NCBI RefSeq assembly: GCF_000772945.1
Contig: NZ_JPVN01000022.1
Coordinates: 1-50,806 of the forward strand
Source: Ureibacillus manganicus DSM 26584
GTDB lineage: Bacteria > Bacillota > Bacilli > Bacillales_A > Planococcaceae
Direction: 5' to 3'
Length of the DNA: 50,806 bases
This document shows positions 1-8,144 of the stretch, in pieces; position 1 is the stretch's first letter; every line of letters begins with the position of its first letter. The notes below the pieces were generated by a model. The model was not told where the DNA came from and did no database searches. It saw nothing but the letters and a program-made list of their open reading frames with translations. Made by a program: the position numbers and the translations under genes.

Positions 1-2
1 CA

Positions 3-578
3 GACGAAACAATTGAATACGCAAAATTAAATGCTGGTGTAGTGCAGCCATCAAAAACGACTATTAACCCATATTATCTAGGTTTGAAAATCTTTGAAGA
101 TATTGAAAGACGATATGACAACCCAACAGAAGAAATGCGTAAATTGGGGATTAAACCAGGCTCTGGCCGAGAAAAAATCTATGAAGTCAGAGAAATTGAA
201 TCGGATATATCTTTTATCCGTAACTATTTAACGAAAGAGCTAGTTGAACAAGAAGATATGTACTTGTTTGAGAAAAAAGGACTTGAATATCGAATTAGTG
301 ATAAAGATTATGAAAATGTTAGAGATCAATTAGTTTCAATGCGAGTAAATGGTGGCTTCCCTTATATCGTAGTTGAAAATGGTGATTATTTGAGAAACGG
401 GGAGCTCTATTTAAAACATGGATATGAAGGAATGGAGCTAGATTCACGTTATTTAGAACAGGTTCTGCAGTATATTTATCGATTATGGGGTCGTCCAGTA
501 CATGTAGAAACAATTGTAGAAGAAAAGCCAATTTTATATACCTACGATGGTAAGAAAAACTCTAAGAGGTTTATGTAA
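3..578 (+). CDS. spoVR: SpoVR family protein, 3' part (5' end outside window)
   Basis: The frame is open from the first bases of the window. It reads [19 protein letters not shown] and continues through [17 protein letters not shown] to a TAA at 576-578, so the GTG at 42 is internal. This stretch matches the conserved C-terminal part of SpoVR, a protein of roughly 470 residues needed for spore cortex formation in Bacillus subtilis; about 191 residues are visible. The biochemical role of SpoVR is not established. A strong hairpin terminator follows within 30 bases and is shared with the convergent catalase gene. The family call is confident; the start and full length cannot be judged here. Confidence 0.88.
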   Translation, partial: DETIEYAKLNAGVVQPSKTTINPYYLGLKIFEDIERRYDNPTEEMRKLGIKPGSGREKIYEVREIESDISFIRNYLTKELVEQEDMYLFEKKGLEYRISDKDYENVRDQLVSMRVNGGFPYIVVENGDYLRNGELYLKHGYEGMELDSRYLEQVLQYIYRLWGRPVHVETIVEEKPILYTYDGKKNSKRFM

Positions 579-600
579 TATATAGTAACACTCAATGATA

Positions 601-636
601 AAAACCCGTGAAGTTTATTAAGTTCACGGGTTTTTT
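601..636. terminator. Bidirectional terminator between spoVR and catalase
   Basis: CCCGTGAA (605-612) pairs with TTCACGGG (623-630). Six T follow on the + strand, and four A precede the stem, giving a U-tract for the convergent catalase transcript. Confidence 0.85.
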
Positions 637-648
637 AAAATGCAAATG

Positions 649-2283
649 CTAATAAGGTTTAGAATTACGTGCTCTATTGATAACATCATCAATTACTTTC
701 TTTCCATCTTTTGCTCCGAGTGGGCGCGGATTGAATTCCTCAGCAAATTCTTCTTTATTATTTCGTGCTTGTTTTGCTTTTTCTTGTAGACCTTCTCTCA
801 ATCGGCGACCATATTCTTCATCTGCCTGTTCAGCGAGGGCAATCATTTTATCTTGGATTTCTTGTGGACATATACTTAAATCATTGACTAAGTTATTAAT
901 CAATTCATCTTTTTCCCATTGCTCGAAGTTACGATATGTTTCACCGGCTTGTTTTGTATTGTCATTACGTTCGATTGATTCTCGTACAAGTTCCCCCTGA
1001 ATCATTGGTGTATATTCTTTTCCCACTTGCTTCGCTTCTTTTAAACCACCCATACTTGAAGGTTCGTAGTTCACATGTAAATTTTGGCCAGGAGCTTTGT
1101 CGTTGTAATAACGTAACTGACCACCTTCTTGGTTTGTAGCTACTCGTTTTTTGGCAGCATTTATTGGGAGTTGCAGATAATTCGCGCCTACTCGATAACG
1201 TTGTGTATCAGAGTAGGAAAATGTTCTACCTTGTAACATTTTGTCATCAGAAAAATCGAGTCCATCGACAAGTACGCCTGTACCAAATGCAACTTGTTCA
1301 ACTTCGTTATGGAAGTTTTCTGGGTTTTTATTTAATACCATCCGCCCAACAGGTAGCCATGGAAATTTGTCGTTCGGCCAAAGTTTCGTATCATCAAGAG
1401 GGTCAAAGTCTAGCTCAGGATGAGGGCCATCCTCCATAATTTGTACGAACAATTCCCATTCTGGATAGTCGCCTTGCTCAATTGATTCATATAAATCCTG
1501 TGTTGCATGGTTAAAATTTTTCCCTTGGATTTCCTCGGCTTCCTTTACCGTTAAGTTTTTAATGCCTTGTTTTGGTTCCCAATGGTATTTTACAAGAACT
1601 GCTTTTCCTTCGTTGTTAACCATTTTATATGTGTTAACTCCTGAACCTTGCATCATACGATAGTTTGCAGGTATTCCCCAAGGTGAATAGACAAGGGTTA
1701 CCATATGGAAGGATTCAGGTGAATTTGCGCAAAAATCAAAGAAACGTCTCGCATCTTGAATGTTTGTAACAGGATCAGGTCTGAAAGCATGAATCATATC
1801 AGGAAACTTCATAGCATCACGGATAAAGAAGATTTTTAAATTGTTTCCTACTAAGTCCCAGTTTCCATCTTCTGTATAAAATTTCACTGCAAACCCTCGT
1901 GGATCACGTACTGTTTCTGGCGAATGTAAACCATGAACAACTGTAGAAAAACGAACGAAGACAGGGGTTTTCTTACCTTTTTCTTGAAAAAGCTTGGCAC
2001 GTGTATATTTGGAAGCCGGGTCATCTCCAATTGTTCCATAGGCTTCAAAGTAACCATGTGCACCAGCACCTCGAGCATGTACGATACGTTCAGGAACTTT
2101 CTCCCTGTCAAAGTGGCTAATTTTTTCAATAAAATCATAGTTCTCTAGAGTTGCAGGCCCACTATTCCCAACGGTGCGTATATTTTGGTTATTTGTAATG
2201 GGGTGTCCCTGACGATTTGTTAACGTATCGTCATTTTCAATATTTGTTTGGTACTTATCTTGATTTGATGGATCGTTAGTCAT
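649..2283 (-). CDS. Heme catalase, 544 residues
   Basis: Monofunctional heme catalase that dismutates hydrogen peroxide to water and oxygen. The active-site segment [12 protein letters not shown] holds the catalytic His69. NWDLVGNN carries the distal Asn, and [14 protein letters not shown] near residue 350 carries the proximal heme-ligand Tyr. At 544 residues it is longer than the 480-residue vegetative KatA type and close to the spore catalase KatX of B. subtilis (547), so a role in spore or stationary-phase protection is possible; I do not assign the symbol. The ATG is preceded by GAGGAGGG with about 6 bases spacing. Just upstream lies a 6-bp inverted repeat (2301-2316). No convincing PerR box was found. 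Confidence 0.93.
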   Translation of the reverse strand: MTNDPSNQDKYQTNIENDDTLTNRQGHPITNNQNIRTVGNSGPATLENYDFIEKISHFDREKVPERIVHARGAGAHGYFEAYGTIGDDPASKYTRAKLFQEKGKKTPVFVRFSTVVHGLHSPETVRDPRGFAVKFYTEDGNWDLVGNNLKIFFIRDAMKFPDMIHAFRPDPVTNIQDARRFFDFCANSPESFHMVTLVYSPWGIPANYRMMQGSGVNTYKMVNNEGKAVLVKYHWEPKQGIKNLTVKEAEEIQGKNFNHATQDLYESIEQGDYPEWELFVQIMEDGPHPELDFDPLDDTKLWPNDKFPWLPVGRMVLNKNPENFHNEVEQVAFGTGVLVDGLDFSDDKMLQGRTFSYSDTQRYRVGANYLQLPINAAKKRVATNQEGGQLRYYNDKAPGQNLHVNYEPSSMGGLKEAKQVGKEYTPMIQGELVRESIERNDNTKQAGETYRNFEQWEKDELINNLVNDLSICPQEIQDKMIALAEQADEEYGRRLREGLQEKAKQARNNKEEFAEEFNPRPLGAKDGKKVIDDVINRARNSKPY

Positions 2284-2300
2284 TTAAACCCTCCTCAATA

Positions 2301-2316
2301 ATGAAGTTATCTTCAT
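2301..2316 (-). promoter_or_regulatory. Small inverted repeat in catalase 5' leader
   Basis: ATGAAG-TTAT-CTTCAT, 6-bp arms, lies directly upstream of the catalase ribosome site. It could be an operator or an RNA hairpin; it does not match the PerR consensus. Confidence 0.3.
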
Positions 2317-2405
2317 GAAAATAATGTCCTAATGCAACATAGATTAATCATTTAACTATTTTTTTGTCGTAGGAGCTAACTAAAGGGCGATTTACTAATG
2401 GAGAG

Positions 2406-2990
2406 AGTTGCTCATAAAGTGGAGCAGGACAGGGAGTTGCTCATAAGAGGGCAAAAGTTGCCCATAACAGGGTGGAAGTTGCTCATAACGGGGTGGAAGT
2501 TTCTCATAAGATGGCCAAAGTCGCTCATATCTGGTGAAAATTTGCTCATAAAGAGAGGAAAGTTGCTCATATCGTGGCCAAAGTTGCTCACAAAGTGGAG
2601 CGGGACAGGGAGTTGCTCATAAGAGGGCAAAAGTTGCTCATATCGGGTGAAAAGTTGCCCATAAAGAGCCCAAAGTCGCTCATAATAACCCCAGAGCCGC
2701 CAATTAGGGGGGATTCGCTCAATTCCGGGGAAAAGCCGCTCAATCCAAGTTTAGAGTCGCTCAATTCCGAGGGAAAGTCGCTCAATTCAAGCGGAAAGCC
2801 GCTCAATCCGAGAAAGCCGCTCAATTCCGCGGGAAAGTCGCTCAATCCAAGCGGAAAGCCGCTCAATTCCGCCCCGAAAGCGCTCAATCCCGGGGGAAAG
2901 CGCTCAATCCGGGAAAGTCGCTCAATCCAAGCGGAAAGCCGCTCAATTCCGAAAGAAAACCGCTCAATCCCGCACCAAAGTGGCACAATC
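2406..2990. repeat. Degenerate 21-bp-period intergenic tandem array (about 28 units)
   Basis: Between the catalase promoter side and the RNase J terminator, the motif GCTCAT or GCTCAA recurs at 2410, 2439, 2460, 2481, 2502, 2523, 2544, 2565, 2586, 2615 and onward to 2983. The step is almost always 21 bases; exceptions are 18, 20 and two of 29. Two sub-families are visible. Up to about 2690 the unit is like AAAGTTGCTCATAANNGGG; after 2700 it is like AAAGCCGCTCAATTCCGNG. The region is clearly richer in G+C than its flanks. Several frames stay open because 21 is a multiple of 3, but none has a credible ribosome site. Function unknown. Confidence 0.9.
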
Positions 2991-3007
2991 TCATCCCCAC
3001 AGCCAAC

Positions 3008-3033
3008 AAAAAAAGCGCCTTGTCGCAAGGCGC
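3008..3033 (-). terminator. Terminator of the RNase J gene
   Basis: GCGCCTTG (3015-3022) and CAAGGCGC (3026-3033) form an 8-bp stem, followed on the - strand by seven T (3008-3014). The stem begins five bases after the stop codon. Confidence 0.9.
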
Positions 3034-3038
3034 ATTCT

Positions 3039-4703
3039 CTAGATTGCAATGATTATTGGCAATATCATTGGTTTTTTATTAGTTTGTTCAAATACAAAGT
3101 TGCCAACTTCTTTTTTAATAGCCCGTCGCATTCCTTGTACGTTCGCATCATTAAATGGATCGATTGTTCTTTTTACCACTTCATTAATATTGCTTAGCAA
3201 TTCTTCTGAATTCTTTGCATAAACAAATCCACGTGAAATGCTATCTGGGTCACTAATACGATCCCCATTATCCTTACTAATCGACACAACAATTACAAGC
3301 ATACCTTCTTCGGATAATTGTTTACGATCGCGCAGGACGATATCAAACACCTCGTCGTCCCCTGCATTATCGACATATGTGTCTCCAGCAGGTACACTAC
3401 GTGTTTGCCTTGCTTCACCGTGCTGGAAATCTACTACGTCCCCATTTTTAATAATAAATGTATGACCTTCTTCAACCCCAACTGCCTCAGCCAACTTCTG
3501 GTGAATATGGAGCATACGATATTCACCATGGATTGGAATAAAATACTTTGGTTTCATCAAGGTAAGCATAAGTTTTAAATCTTCCTGATAGCCATGTCCT
3601 GAAACATGCATGCCTGTAATTTTTGCGGAACCATAAATCACATTAGCTCCTAATTGAAATAGATTATCAACAATTTTGGAAACGTCTTTTTCATTTCCAG
3701 GGATTGGCGATGCGGCAAAAATGACTGTATCACCTGGGTAGACTTTCACATCTCGGTTGCTATTTGTGGATAATCGGGATAAAGCTGCAAGAGGCTCTCC
3801 CTGACTTCCTGTACATAAAATAGTTAATCTTTCAGGCGGAAGGTGTCTAACATCTCTTGCGTCTACTAGCATCCAATCAGGTACATCTAAATATCCTCTT
3901 GCTCGTGCAACACCAATAACATTTACCATACTCCGACCAAGTAACGCCAATTTTCGATTTGTTTTTTTACAAGCTTCAACAATTTGCTGCACACGATTCA
4001 CATTCGATGCAAATGTCGAAATAATAATCTTTCCTGTTGCACCAAAGAATGCTTCTTCAATGTGTCTACCAACTTCACTCTCAGAAGGTGTAAGTCCAGG
4101 TCTTTCTGCATTAGTACTTTCGGAAATTAAAGCTAATATTCCTTCTTCACCGATTTTCGCCATTTTATGAATATCAGAATATTGGTCATTAACTGGAGTC
4201 AAATCAAATTTAAAATCCCCTGTATGAACAACTTTTCCTTCAGGAGTATCAAATACTATTCCCAAACAGTCAGGAATACTATGGCTTGTTCTAAAGAAAC
4301 TAACTTTTATATTACCAAAGTCTAAATTGGAAGTTTCATTAATCTCAACTAATGTGGATTCACGTAGTAATTTATGTTCTCTTAGTTTTAGTTCTATTAA
4401 CCCAAGGGTAAATCGAGTGGCATAGATAGGGATATTTAGCTTCTTTAAAAGGTACGGAATCCCACCGATATGATCTTCATGTCCATGAGTAACAACTAAC
4501 CCACGAATTTTGTGATGATTTTGCTGTAGATAGGTTACATCGGGAATGATTAAGTCAATCCCAAGTAAGGCTTCACCTGCAAACTTCGCTCCACAATCAA
4601 TGATAATAAGGTCATCGCCGTATTCCAGAACGTACATATTTTTACCTATTTCATTAATTCCACCTAAAGCAAAAATTGATAATGTATTTTGTTTTTCAGA
4701 CAA
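3039..4703 (-). CDS. Ribonuclease J (metallo-beta-lactamase/beta-CASP)
   Basis: Exo/endoribonuclease of RNA maturation and decay, 554 residues, the normal RNase J length. The zinc motif HGHEDH is at residues 73-78. Further beta-CASP motifs are SESTNAERPG, FASNVNRVQQ, CTGSQGEPLAAL and HVSGHG, with HGEYRM after them. The HGHEDH motif is intact, as in J1 (B. subtilis J2 has HGHDEN), yet NAERPG and the VDFQHGE region recall J2, and the C-terminus ends PILPIIIAI-like rather than PIIMEV. It may be a third paralogue rather than rnjA or rnjB, so no symbol is given. The start is TTG, supported by GAGGGAG six bases upstream. Confidence 0.92.
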   Translation of the reverse strand: MSEKQNTLSIFALGGINEIGKNMYVLEYGDDLIIIDCGAKFAGEALLGIDLIIPDVTYLQQNHHKIRGLVVTHGHEDHIGGIPYLLKKLNIPIYATRFTLGLIELKLREHKLLRESTLVEINETSNLDFGNIKVSFFRTSHSIPDCLGIVFDTPEGKVVHTGDFKFDLTPVNDQYSDIHKMAKIGEEGILALISESTNAERPGLTPSESEVGRHIEEAFFGATGKIIISTFASNVNRVQQIVEACKKTNRKLALLGRSMVNVIGVARARGYLDVPDWMLVDARDVRHLPPERLTILCTGSQGEPLAALSRLSTNSNRDVKVYPGDTVIFAASPIPGNEKDVSKIVDNLFQLGANVIYGSAKITGMHVSGHGYQEDLKLMLTLMKPKYFIPIHGEYRMLHIHQKLAEAVGVEEGHTFIIKNGDVVDFQHGEARQTRSVPAGDTYVDNAGDDEVFDIVLRDRKQLSEEGMLVIVVSISKDNGDRISDPDSISRGFVYAKNSEELLSNINEVVKRTIDPFNDANVQGMRRAIKKEVGNFVFEQTNKKPMILPIIIAI

Positions 4704-4947
4704 TGTAACTCCCTCTTTTCACCAACACTTGTTCTTTACTACTCTTATTTTGATTTCATAACACTGATTAGTATATCTATTTACAAAATGTCCTATACGA
4801 GTGATTTCTATGGATTTTCAACTAACGGATATCTAACTTTATTTTTTTTCTATTAATTTTCGAAAAATAAGTATGAAAGTCTATTAACTCGAATAGAATT
4901 TTATAAGTTTACTATTTGGAAAATATATAGTAGAGGAATGAAATATT

Positions 4948-5646
4948 ATGCAAAAGTTCTTGATTAGCTGGATACTCTTACTAGGGATGGCCTTTTTTAT
5001 ATTAGCTTTTTTCTTGGAATCGTTATTAATGGTTGGTTCTTATTTATTTATCGCGTTACTTATGTTTTTCTGGGGTTATATTGAGTTAAAAAAAGAAATT
5101 GATAAGAGAATTGAAAAAGACATTGAAGATACTAAGCAATTATTAGAAGAAATTCCACATACTAAATTAACACTTTCAGAGGATTTACTATGCAGTTTAC
5201 TAATCGATGAAAATACACATACATTTTATGTAGCCAACAGAGAGGATACAGATGATGAATTTACATTCAAGTCATATCCATTTTCAAAATTATTAGAAGT
5301 AGCAATTTTAGAGGATGGAAACGTTAAATATCTTTTCCCGAGGCAAGGAATTCTAGGCGGTACAATCAATGAAGAAGGGCAAGCCATTATTAATGTAATT
5401 GATCCTGAAGAAATGGAATATGAGGATGTTGATGATGAGACCATTAGAAAACTAACTTTAAAGCTCGTGCTGGACGATTTCTCAAATCATACATTTGAAT
5501 ATACTTTTTTTGAAAAAGAAGATCCCATTGAAAAAGATAGTGACGACTATAAGGATTCAATAAAAGAATGTACAAACTGGTATCATATGATCAGTTTAGC
5601 CATTAATCAATATAAGAACGAAAAAAGATTAGTTGGACAATGGTAA
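4948..5646 (+). CDS. Membrane-anchored protein of unknown function, 232 residues
   Basis: Family not recognised. Residues 1-48 contain two closely spaced hydrophobic segments (4-22 and 25-46). A charged, probably coiled stretch follows (KKEIDKRIEKDIEDTKQLLEE), then an acidic soluble domain of about 170 residues. The layout suggests a membrane-anchored cytoplasmic domain. AGAGGAATG lies upstream of the ATG. It stands alone: divergent from the RNase J gene and about 80 bases before yunC. Expression with yunC is possible, since no terminator is obvious between them. Coding is supported by length, start signal and ordinary amino-acid composition. Confidence 0.75.
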   Translation: MQKFLISWILLLGMAFFILAFFLESLLMVGSYLFIALLMFFWGYIELKKEIDKRIEKDIEDTKQLLEEIPHTKLTLSEDLLCSLLIDENTHTFYVANREDTDDEFTFKSYPFSKLLEVAILEDGNVKYLFPRQGILGGTINEEGQAIINVIDPEEMEYEDVDDETIRKLTLKLVLDDFSNHTFEYTFFEKEDPIEKDSDDYKDSIKECTNWYHMISLAINQYKNEKRLVGQW

Positions 5647-5724
5647 TATCAATATATACTCTGAAAAAACATTAACACTATTTAGCCTAACTCCATATTT
5701 ATATAAGTGGAGGAGGGTTTTGCG

Positions 5725-6027
5725 GTGATATCAACAGAAACGTTAACCATTCAAGGGCATATTTTTAATGCTGTGACCGTTTATTTACCAAAGACAACAT
5801 TATTAACAATTTCAAATGACATTGGGTATATTATGTGCGGTGCTTTGGATGTTGGATTGTTGAACGAGAGACTTGCGGATCGTAAAATTGTCGCTGGGCG
5901 AGCAGTTGGTGTAAAAACAATCGATGAATTGCTAAAAGCTCCCCTTGAATCAGTTACCTTTGAAGCAGAAAAGTATGGAATAGTAAAAGGCATGATTGGT
6001 GAAGAAGCTTTACTAAAAATGATTTAA
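5725..6027 (+). CDS. yunC: DUF1805 family protein YunC
   Basis: A 100-residue protein with the DUF1805 hallmarks GYIMCGALDVGLLN, KIVAGRAVGVKTIDELL and APLESVTFEAE, very close to B. subtilis YunC (about 101 residues). Function unknown. The frame is open from 5707, but GGAGGAGGG occupies 5709-5717; the GTG at 5725 lies seven bases after it and gives the family length, so I chose it. A terminator follows at 6041. Confidence 0.88.
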   Translation: MISTETLTIQGHIFNAVTVYLPKTTLLTISNDIGYIMCGALDVGLLNERLADRKIVAGRAVGVKTIDELLKAPLESVTFEAEKYGIVKGMIGEEALLKMI

Positions 6028-6040
6028 CTAAATATATTTT

Positions 6041-6082
6041 AGTGACGTATTTGTTTTGAAAAACAAGTATGTCACTTTTTTT
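6041..6082 (+). terminator. Terminator after yunC
   Basis: AGTGACGTATTTGTTTT pairs imperfectly with AAAACAAGTATGTCACT and is followed by seven T. Confidence 0.8.
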
Positions 6083-6122
6083 GCGGATAAAAAAGTATAA
6101 GTTTTTAAGGTAATCCGCATAA

Positions 6123-6166
6123 GAAAAGACATCATCTCGACCTATTTGGGTCGAGATGTGTTTTCT
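6123..6166. terminator. Hairpin, possible second terminator
   Basis: CATCTCGACC pairs with GGTCGAGATG, and partly matching GAAAAGAC/TGTTTTC extends the stem. Its T-tract is weaker than that of the preceding terminator. Confidence 0.5.
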
Positions 6167-6252
6167 AATTTTAAAAATAATATAATCAAAATGCGAATAT
6201 GCTAGAAATTTGATAAAATGAATGACAATATGACTGATTGGAGAATTAGATT

Positions 6253-7128
6253 GTGAAAACATTTAAGAAAGTTTATGTAGAGATTATTAGTGTATGTAAT
6301 CTTGCTTGTAGTTTCTGTCCCCCTACGAATCGTACAAAGGGAATTATAAAAGTAGAGGATTTTAATAGAATTTTAGATCAACTTAAACCACATACAAAAT
6401 ATATATATTTGCATGTAAAGGGAGAGCCGTTAATGCATCCCCGAATTGATCAATTGCTTGACGCAGCACACGAAAAAGGGTTTAAAGTGAACATTACTAC
6501 GAATGGAACTCTTATAAAGAAAAATCGTGAAAAACTTTTAGGTAAACCTGCATTAAGACAAATTAATTTCTCTTTACATAGTTTCGATGGACATGAAGGT
6601 TCAGAAAATCGTGAAAAGTATTTAGGTGATATTCTCGAGTTTGTTCGCAATGCAAAAGACCATGGAATAATTATCTCCTATCGTTTATGGAACCTACAAC
6701 GAGGCCAATCTACTGAAATTGCTAAAAGAAGAAATAGAGAGACGTTAGATATTATAGAAAAAGAATATAATCTTGATTATAGAATTGAAGAAAAAGTTGT
6801 ACCAGGTGGCGGAGTGAAAATTGCTCATAATATTTATTTAAATCAAGACCATGAATTTAGATGGCCAAGCCTTTTTGCGCCAGAAGATGAGGGGAAAGGA
6901 TTCTGTCACGCACTAAGAAGTCATGCAGCAATATTAGTAGATGGAACAGTAGTACCATGCTGTCTTGATGGGGATGGGATTATTAAACTCGGAAATGTGA
7001 ACGATCAATCATTTAATGAGATTGTAGAAGGTGAACGGGCTAATCGAATTGTCGAAGGCTTTTCTAATCGAGTAGCAGTTGAAGAATTATGTAGAAAATG
7101 TGGCTTCCGTCAGAAGTTTGGAATGTAG
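6253..7128 (+). CDS. Radical SAM protein with SPASM-like C-terminal cluster
   Basis: A 291-residue radical SAM enzyme. CNLACSFC places the iron-sulfur ligands at C15, C19 and C22. GEPLMHP and ITTNGTL are typical TIM-barrel motifs. The C-terminal part (CHALRSHAAILVDGTVVPCC...CRKCGF) resembles a SPASM/twitch cluster. Substrate unknown. No precursor-peptide gene is recognisable nearby, so a peptide-modifying role cannot be claimed. GTG start with GGAG about nine bases upstream. It is a single gene between hairpins; the next operon has its own promoter. Confidence 0.85.
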   Translation: MKTFKKVYVEIISVCNLACSFCPPTNRTKGIIKVEDFNRILDQLKPHTKYIYLHVKGEPLMHPRIDQLLDAAHEKGFKVNITTNGTLIKKNREKLLGKPALRQINFSLHSFDGHEGSENREKYLGDILEFVRNAKDHGIIISYRLWNLQRGQSTEIAKRRNRETLDIIEKEYNLDYRIEEKVVPGGGVKIAHNIYLNQDHEFRWPSLFAPEDEGKGFCHALRSHAAILVDGTVVPCCLDGDGIIKLGNVNDQSFNEIVEGERANRIVEGFSNRVAVEELCRKCGFRQKFGM

Positions 7129-7155
7129 TGGAATATCTACATTATAATAGCTAAG

Positions 7156-7166
7156 TTGTCGAAAAA
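7156..7166 (+). promoter_or_regulatory. Spo0A-box-like site upstream of the PhnD/GGDEF-EAL promoter
   Basis: TTGTCGAAAAA contains the Spo0A core TGTCGAA and fits the extended B. subtilis consensus. It ends ten bases before the proposed -35 at 7177, a position seen at activated Spo0A promoters. Assignment by motif only. Confidence 0.45.
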
Positions 7167-7176
7167 TACTCGTGAA

Positions 7177-7205
7177 TTAACAATGACTTTACATTTGTAT
7201 AGTAT
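7177..7205 (+). promoter_or_regulatory. Candidate sigma-A promoter of the PhnD-like/GGDEF-EAL operon
   Basis: TTAACA (7177-7182), 17-base spacer, TAGTAT (7200-7205). The start codon of the lipoprotein lies about 40 bases further on. Confidence 0.55.
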
Positions 7206-7243
7206 GATGTGAAAAAGTGACTAATCATGGGGTGAATCCTTAG

Positions 7244-8125
7244 ATGGTAAAGTTGAAATTTACATTAATGATCTTCGTTTTATGTACATTTTTAGTAGGA
7301 TGTAACATTAACAAAGAGGAATTAACCATAGGGATGATCCCTGTGAAAGAAAAAGAAACGATGCTAAATGATTTTGAACATATTAGACTTTATTTAGAAG
7401 AACAACTAGAAGTTCCTGTGAATGTCATTGTGACTGAAGATTATGCGAGACTTGTAGAAGAAATGGAAAATAAAACAGTCGATATTGGATGGTATGGTGC
7501 TTTTTCCTACATTGCTGCAGATAGTTTTTTAGATTTAACACCACTAGTTCTACAGGAAAGAAAAGCAGAAGGATTATACTATCAATCTTTGATCATAACA
7601 CCACAAGATTCTAATATTCATACAATTGAAGATTTAAAAGGAACTACCTTTGCATTTGTCGATTCCGGTTCAACATCAGGATTTGTCCTTCCTTTCGCAT
7701 TATTTAAAAGTAAAGATATTGAAATAGAAAACTTTTTCAGTGAAATACATTATTCAGGCACTCACCAACAAGTACCTACAGATTTAGTAAATGGTAAAGC
7801 AGATGCAGGTGCAATTAGTAGCATCCAATTAGAAAAATTGATAAGTAAAGGCGATATTGACGGTAATGATTTTCGAATAATATGGAAATCAGAAGATATT
7901 CCTGGATCACTTTATGTTGCTAGAAGTGCTGTTAGTGAAGAAATGCAAGAGAAATTTATCAATGCTATGGTGGCAATACATCAAGAACAGCCAGATTCGT
8001 TAGAAAAATTTGATGGCTCAATTAATAGATTTATTGAAGTTGATAATGATATTTATCATTCAATAAGAAATATTGCAACGATTTTAGGAAAAGACTACAT
8101 GATGGAATTTTTCTTAAAAAGATAA
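7244..8125 (+). CDS. PhnD-like substrate-binding lipoprotein
   Basis: A 293-residue protein with an N-terminal lipoprotein signal; the lipobox LVGC gives lipidated Cys20. The body is that of a periplasmic-type phosphate/phosphonate/phosphite binding protein: LTIGMIPVKE, DIGWYGAFSYIAA, IHTIEDLKGTTFAFVDSGSTSG and HQQVPTDLVNGKADAGA. ATPase and permease genes are absent on both sides. Instead the next gene, 19 bases downstream, is a membrane diguanylate cyclase/phosphodiesterase. I infer that it senses a ligand outside the membrane for that partner rather than feeding a transporter; the ligand is unknown. Alternatively it could serve a distant ABC transporter. Confidence 0.85.
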   Translation: MVKLKFTLMIFVLCTFLVGCNINKEELTIGMIPVKEKETMLNDFEHIRLYLEEQLEVPVNVIVTEDYARLVEEMENKTVDIGWYGAFSYIAADSFLDLTPLVLQERKAEGLYYQSLIITPQDSNIHTIEDLKGTTFAFVDSGSTSGFVLPFALFKSKDIEIENFFSEIHYSGTHQQVPTDLVNGKADAGAISSIQLEKLISKGDIDGNDFRIIWKSEDIPGSLYVARSAVSEEMQEKFINAMVAIHQEQPDSLEKFDGSINRFIEVDNDIYHSIRNIATILGKDYMMEFFLKR

Positions 8126-8144
8126 TGAGTAAACTTGAGGATGA

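Noticed and set aside
2284..2400. PerR box upstream of the catalase gene
   Set aside because: No acceptable TTATAAT-N-ATTATAA match; only an unrelated 6-bp inverted repeat.
2406..2990. CRISPR array
   Set aside because: Units are degenerate and contiguous with no unique spacers of constant length, and no cas genes are in the window. The same applies to the 51-bp and second 21-bp arrays.
2398..3197. Several open frames on both strands through the 21-bp array (heptapeptide repeats such as MSNFxPx and ELSGFPx)
   Set aside because: They exist because the period is a multiple of three. None has a ribosome site, they run into the RNase J terminator or gene end, and the 18/20/29-base steps break or shift them. 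Kept as a repeat, not as genes.
6253..7128. RiPP-type peptide-maturation cluster around the radical SAM gene
   Set aside because: No short precursor gene, protease or exporter next to it; the following operon has its own promoter and unrelated products.
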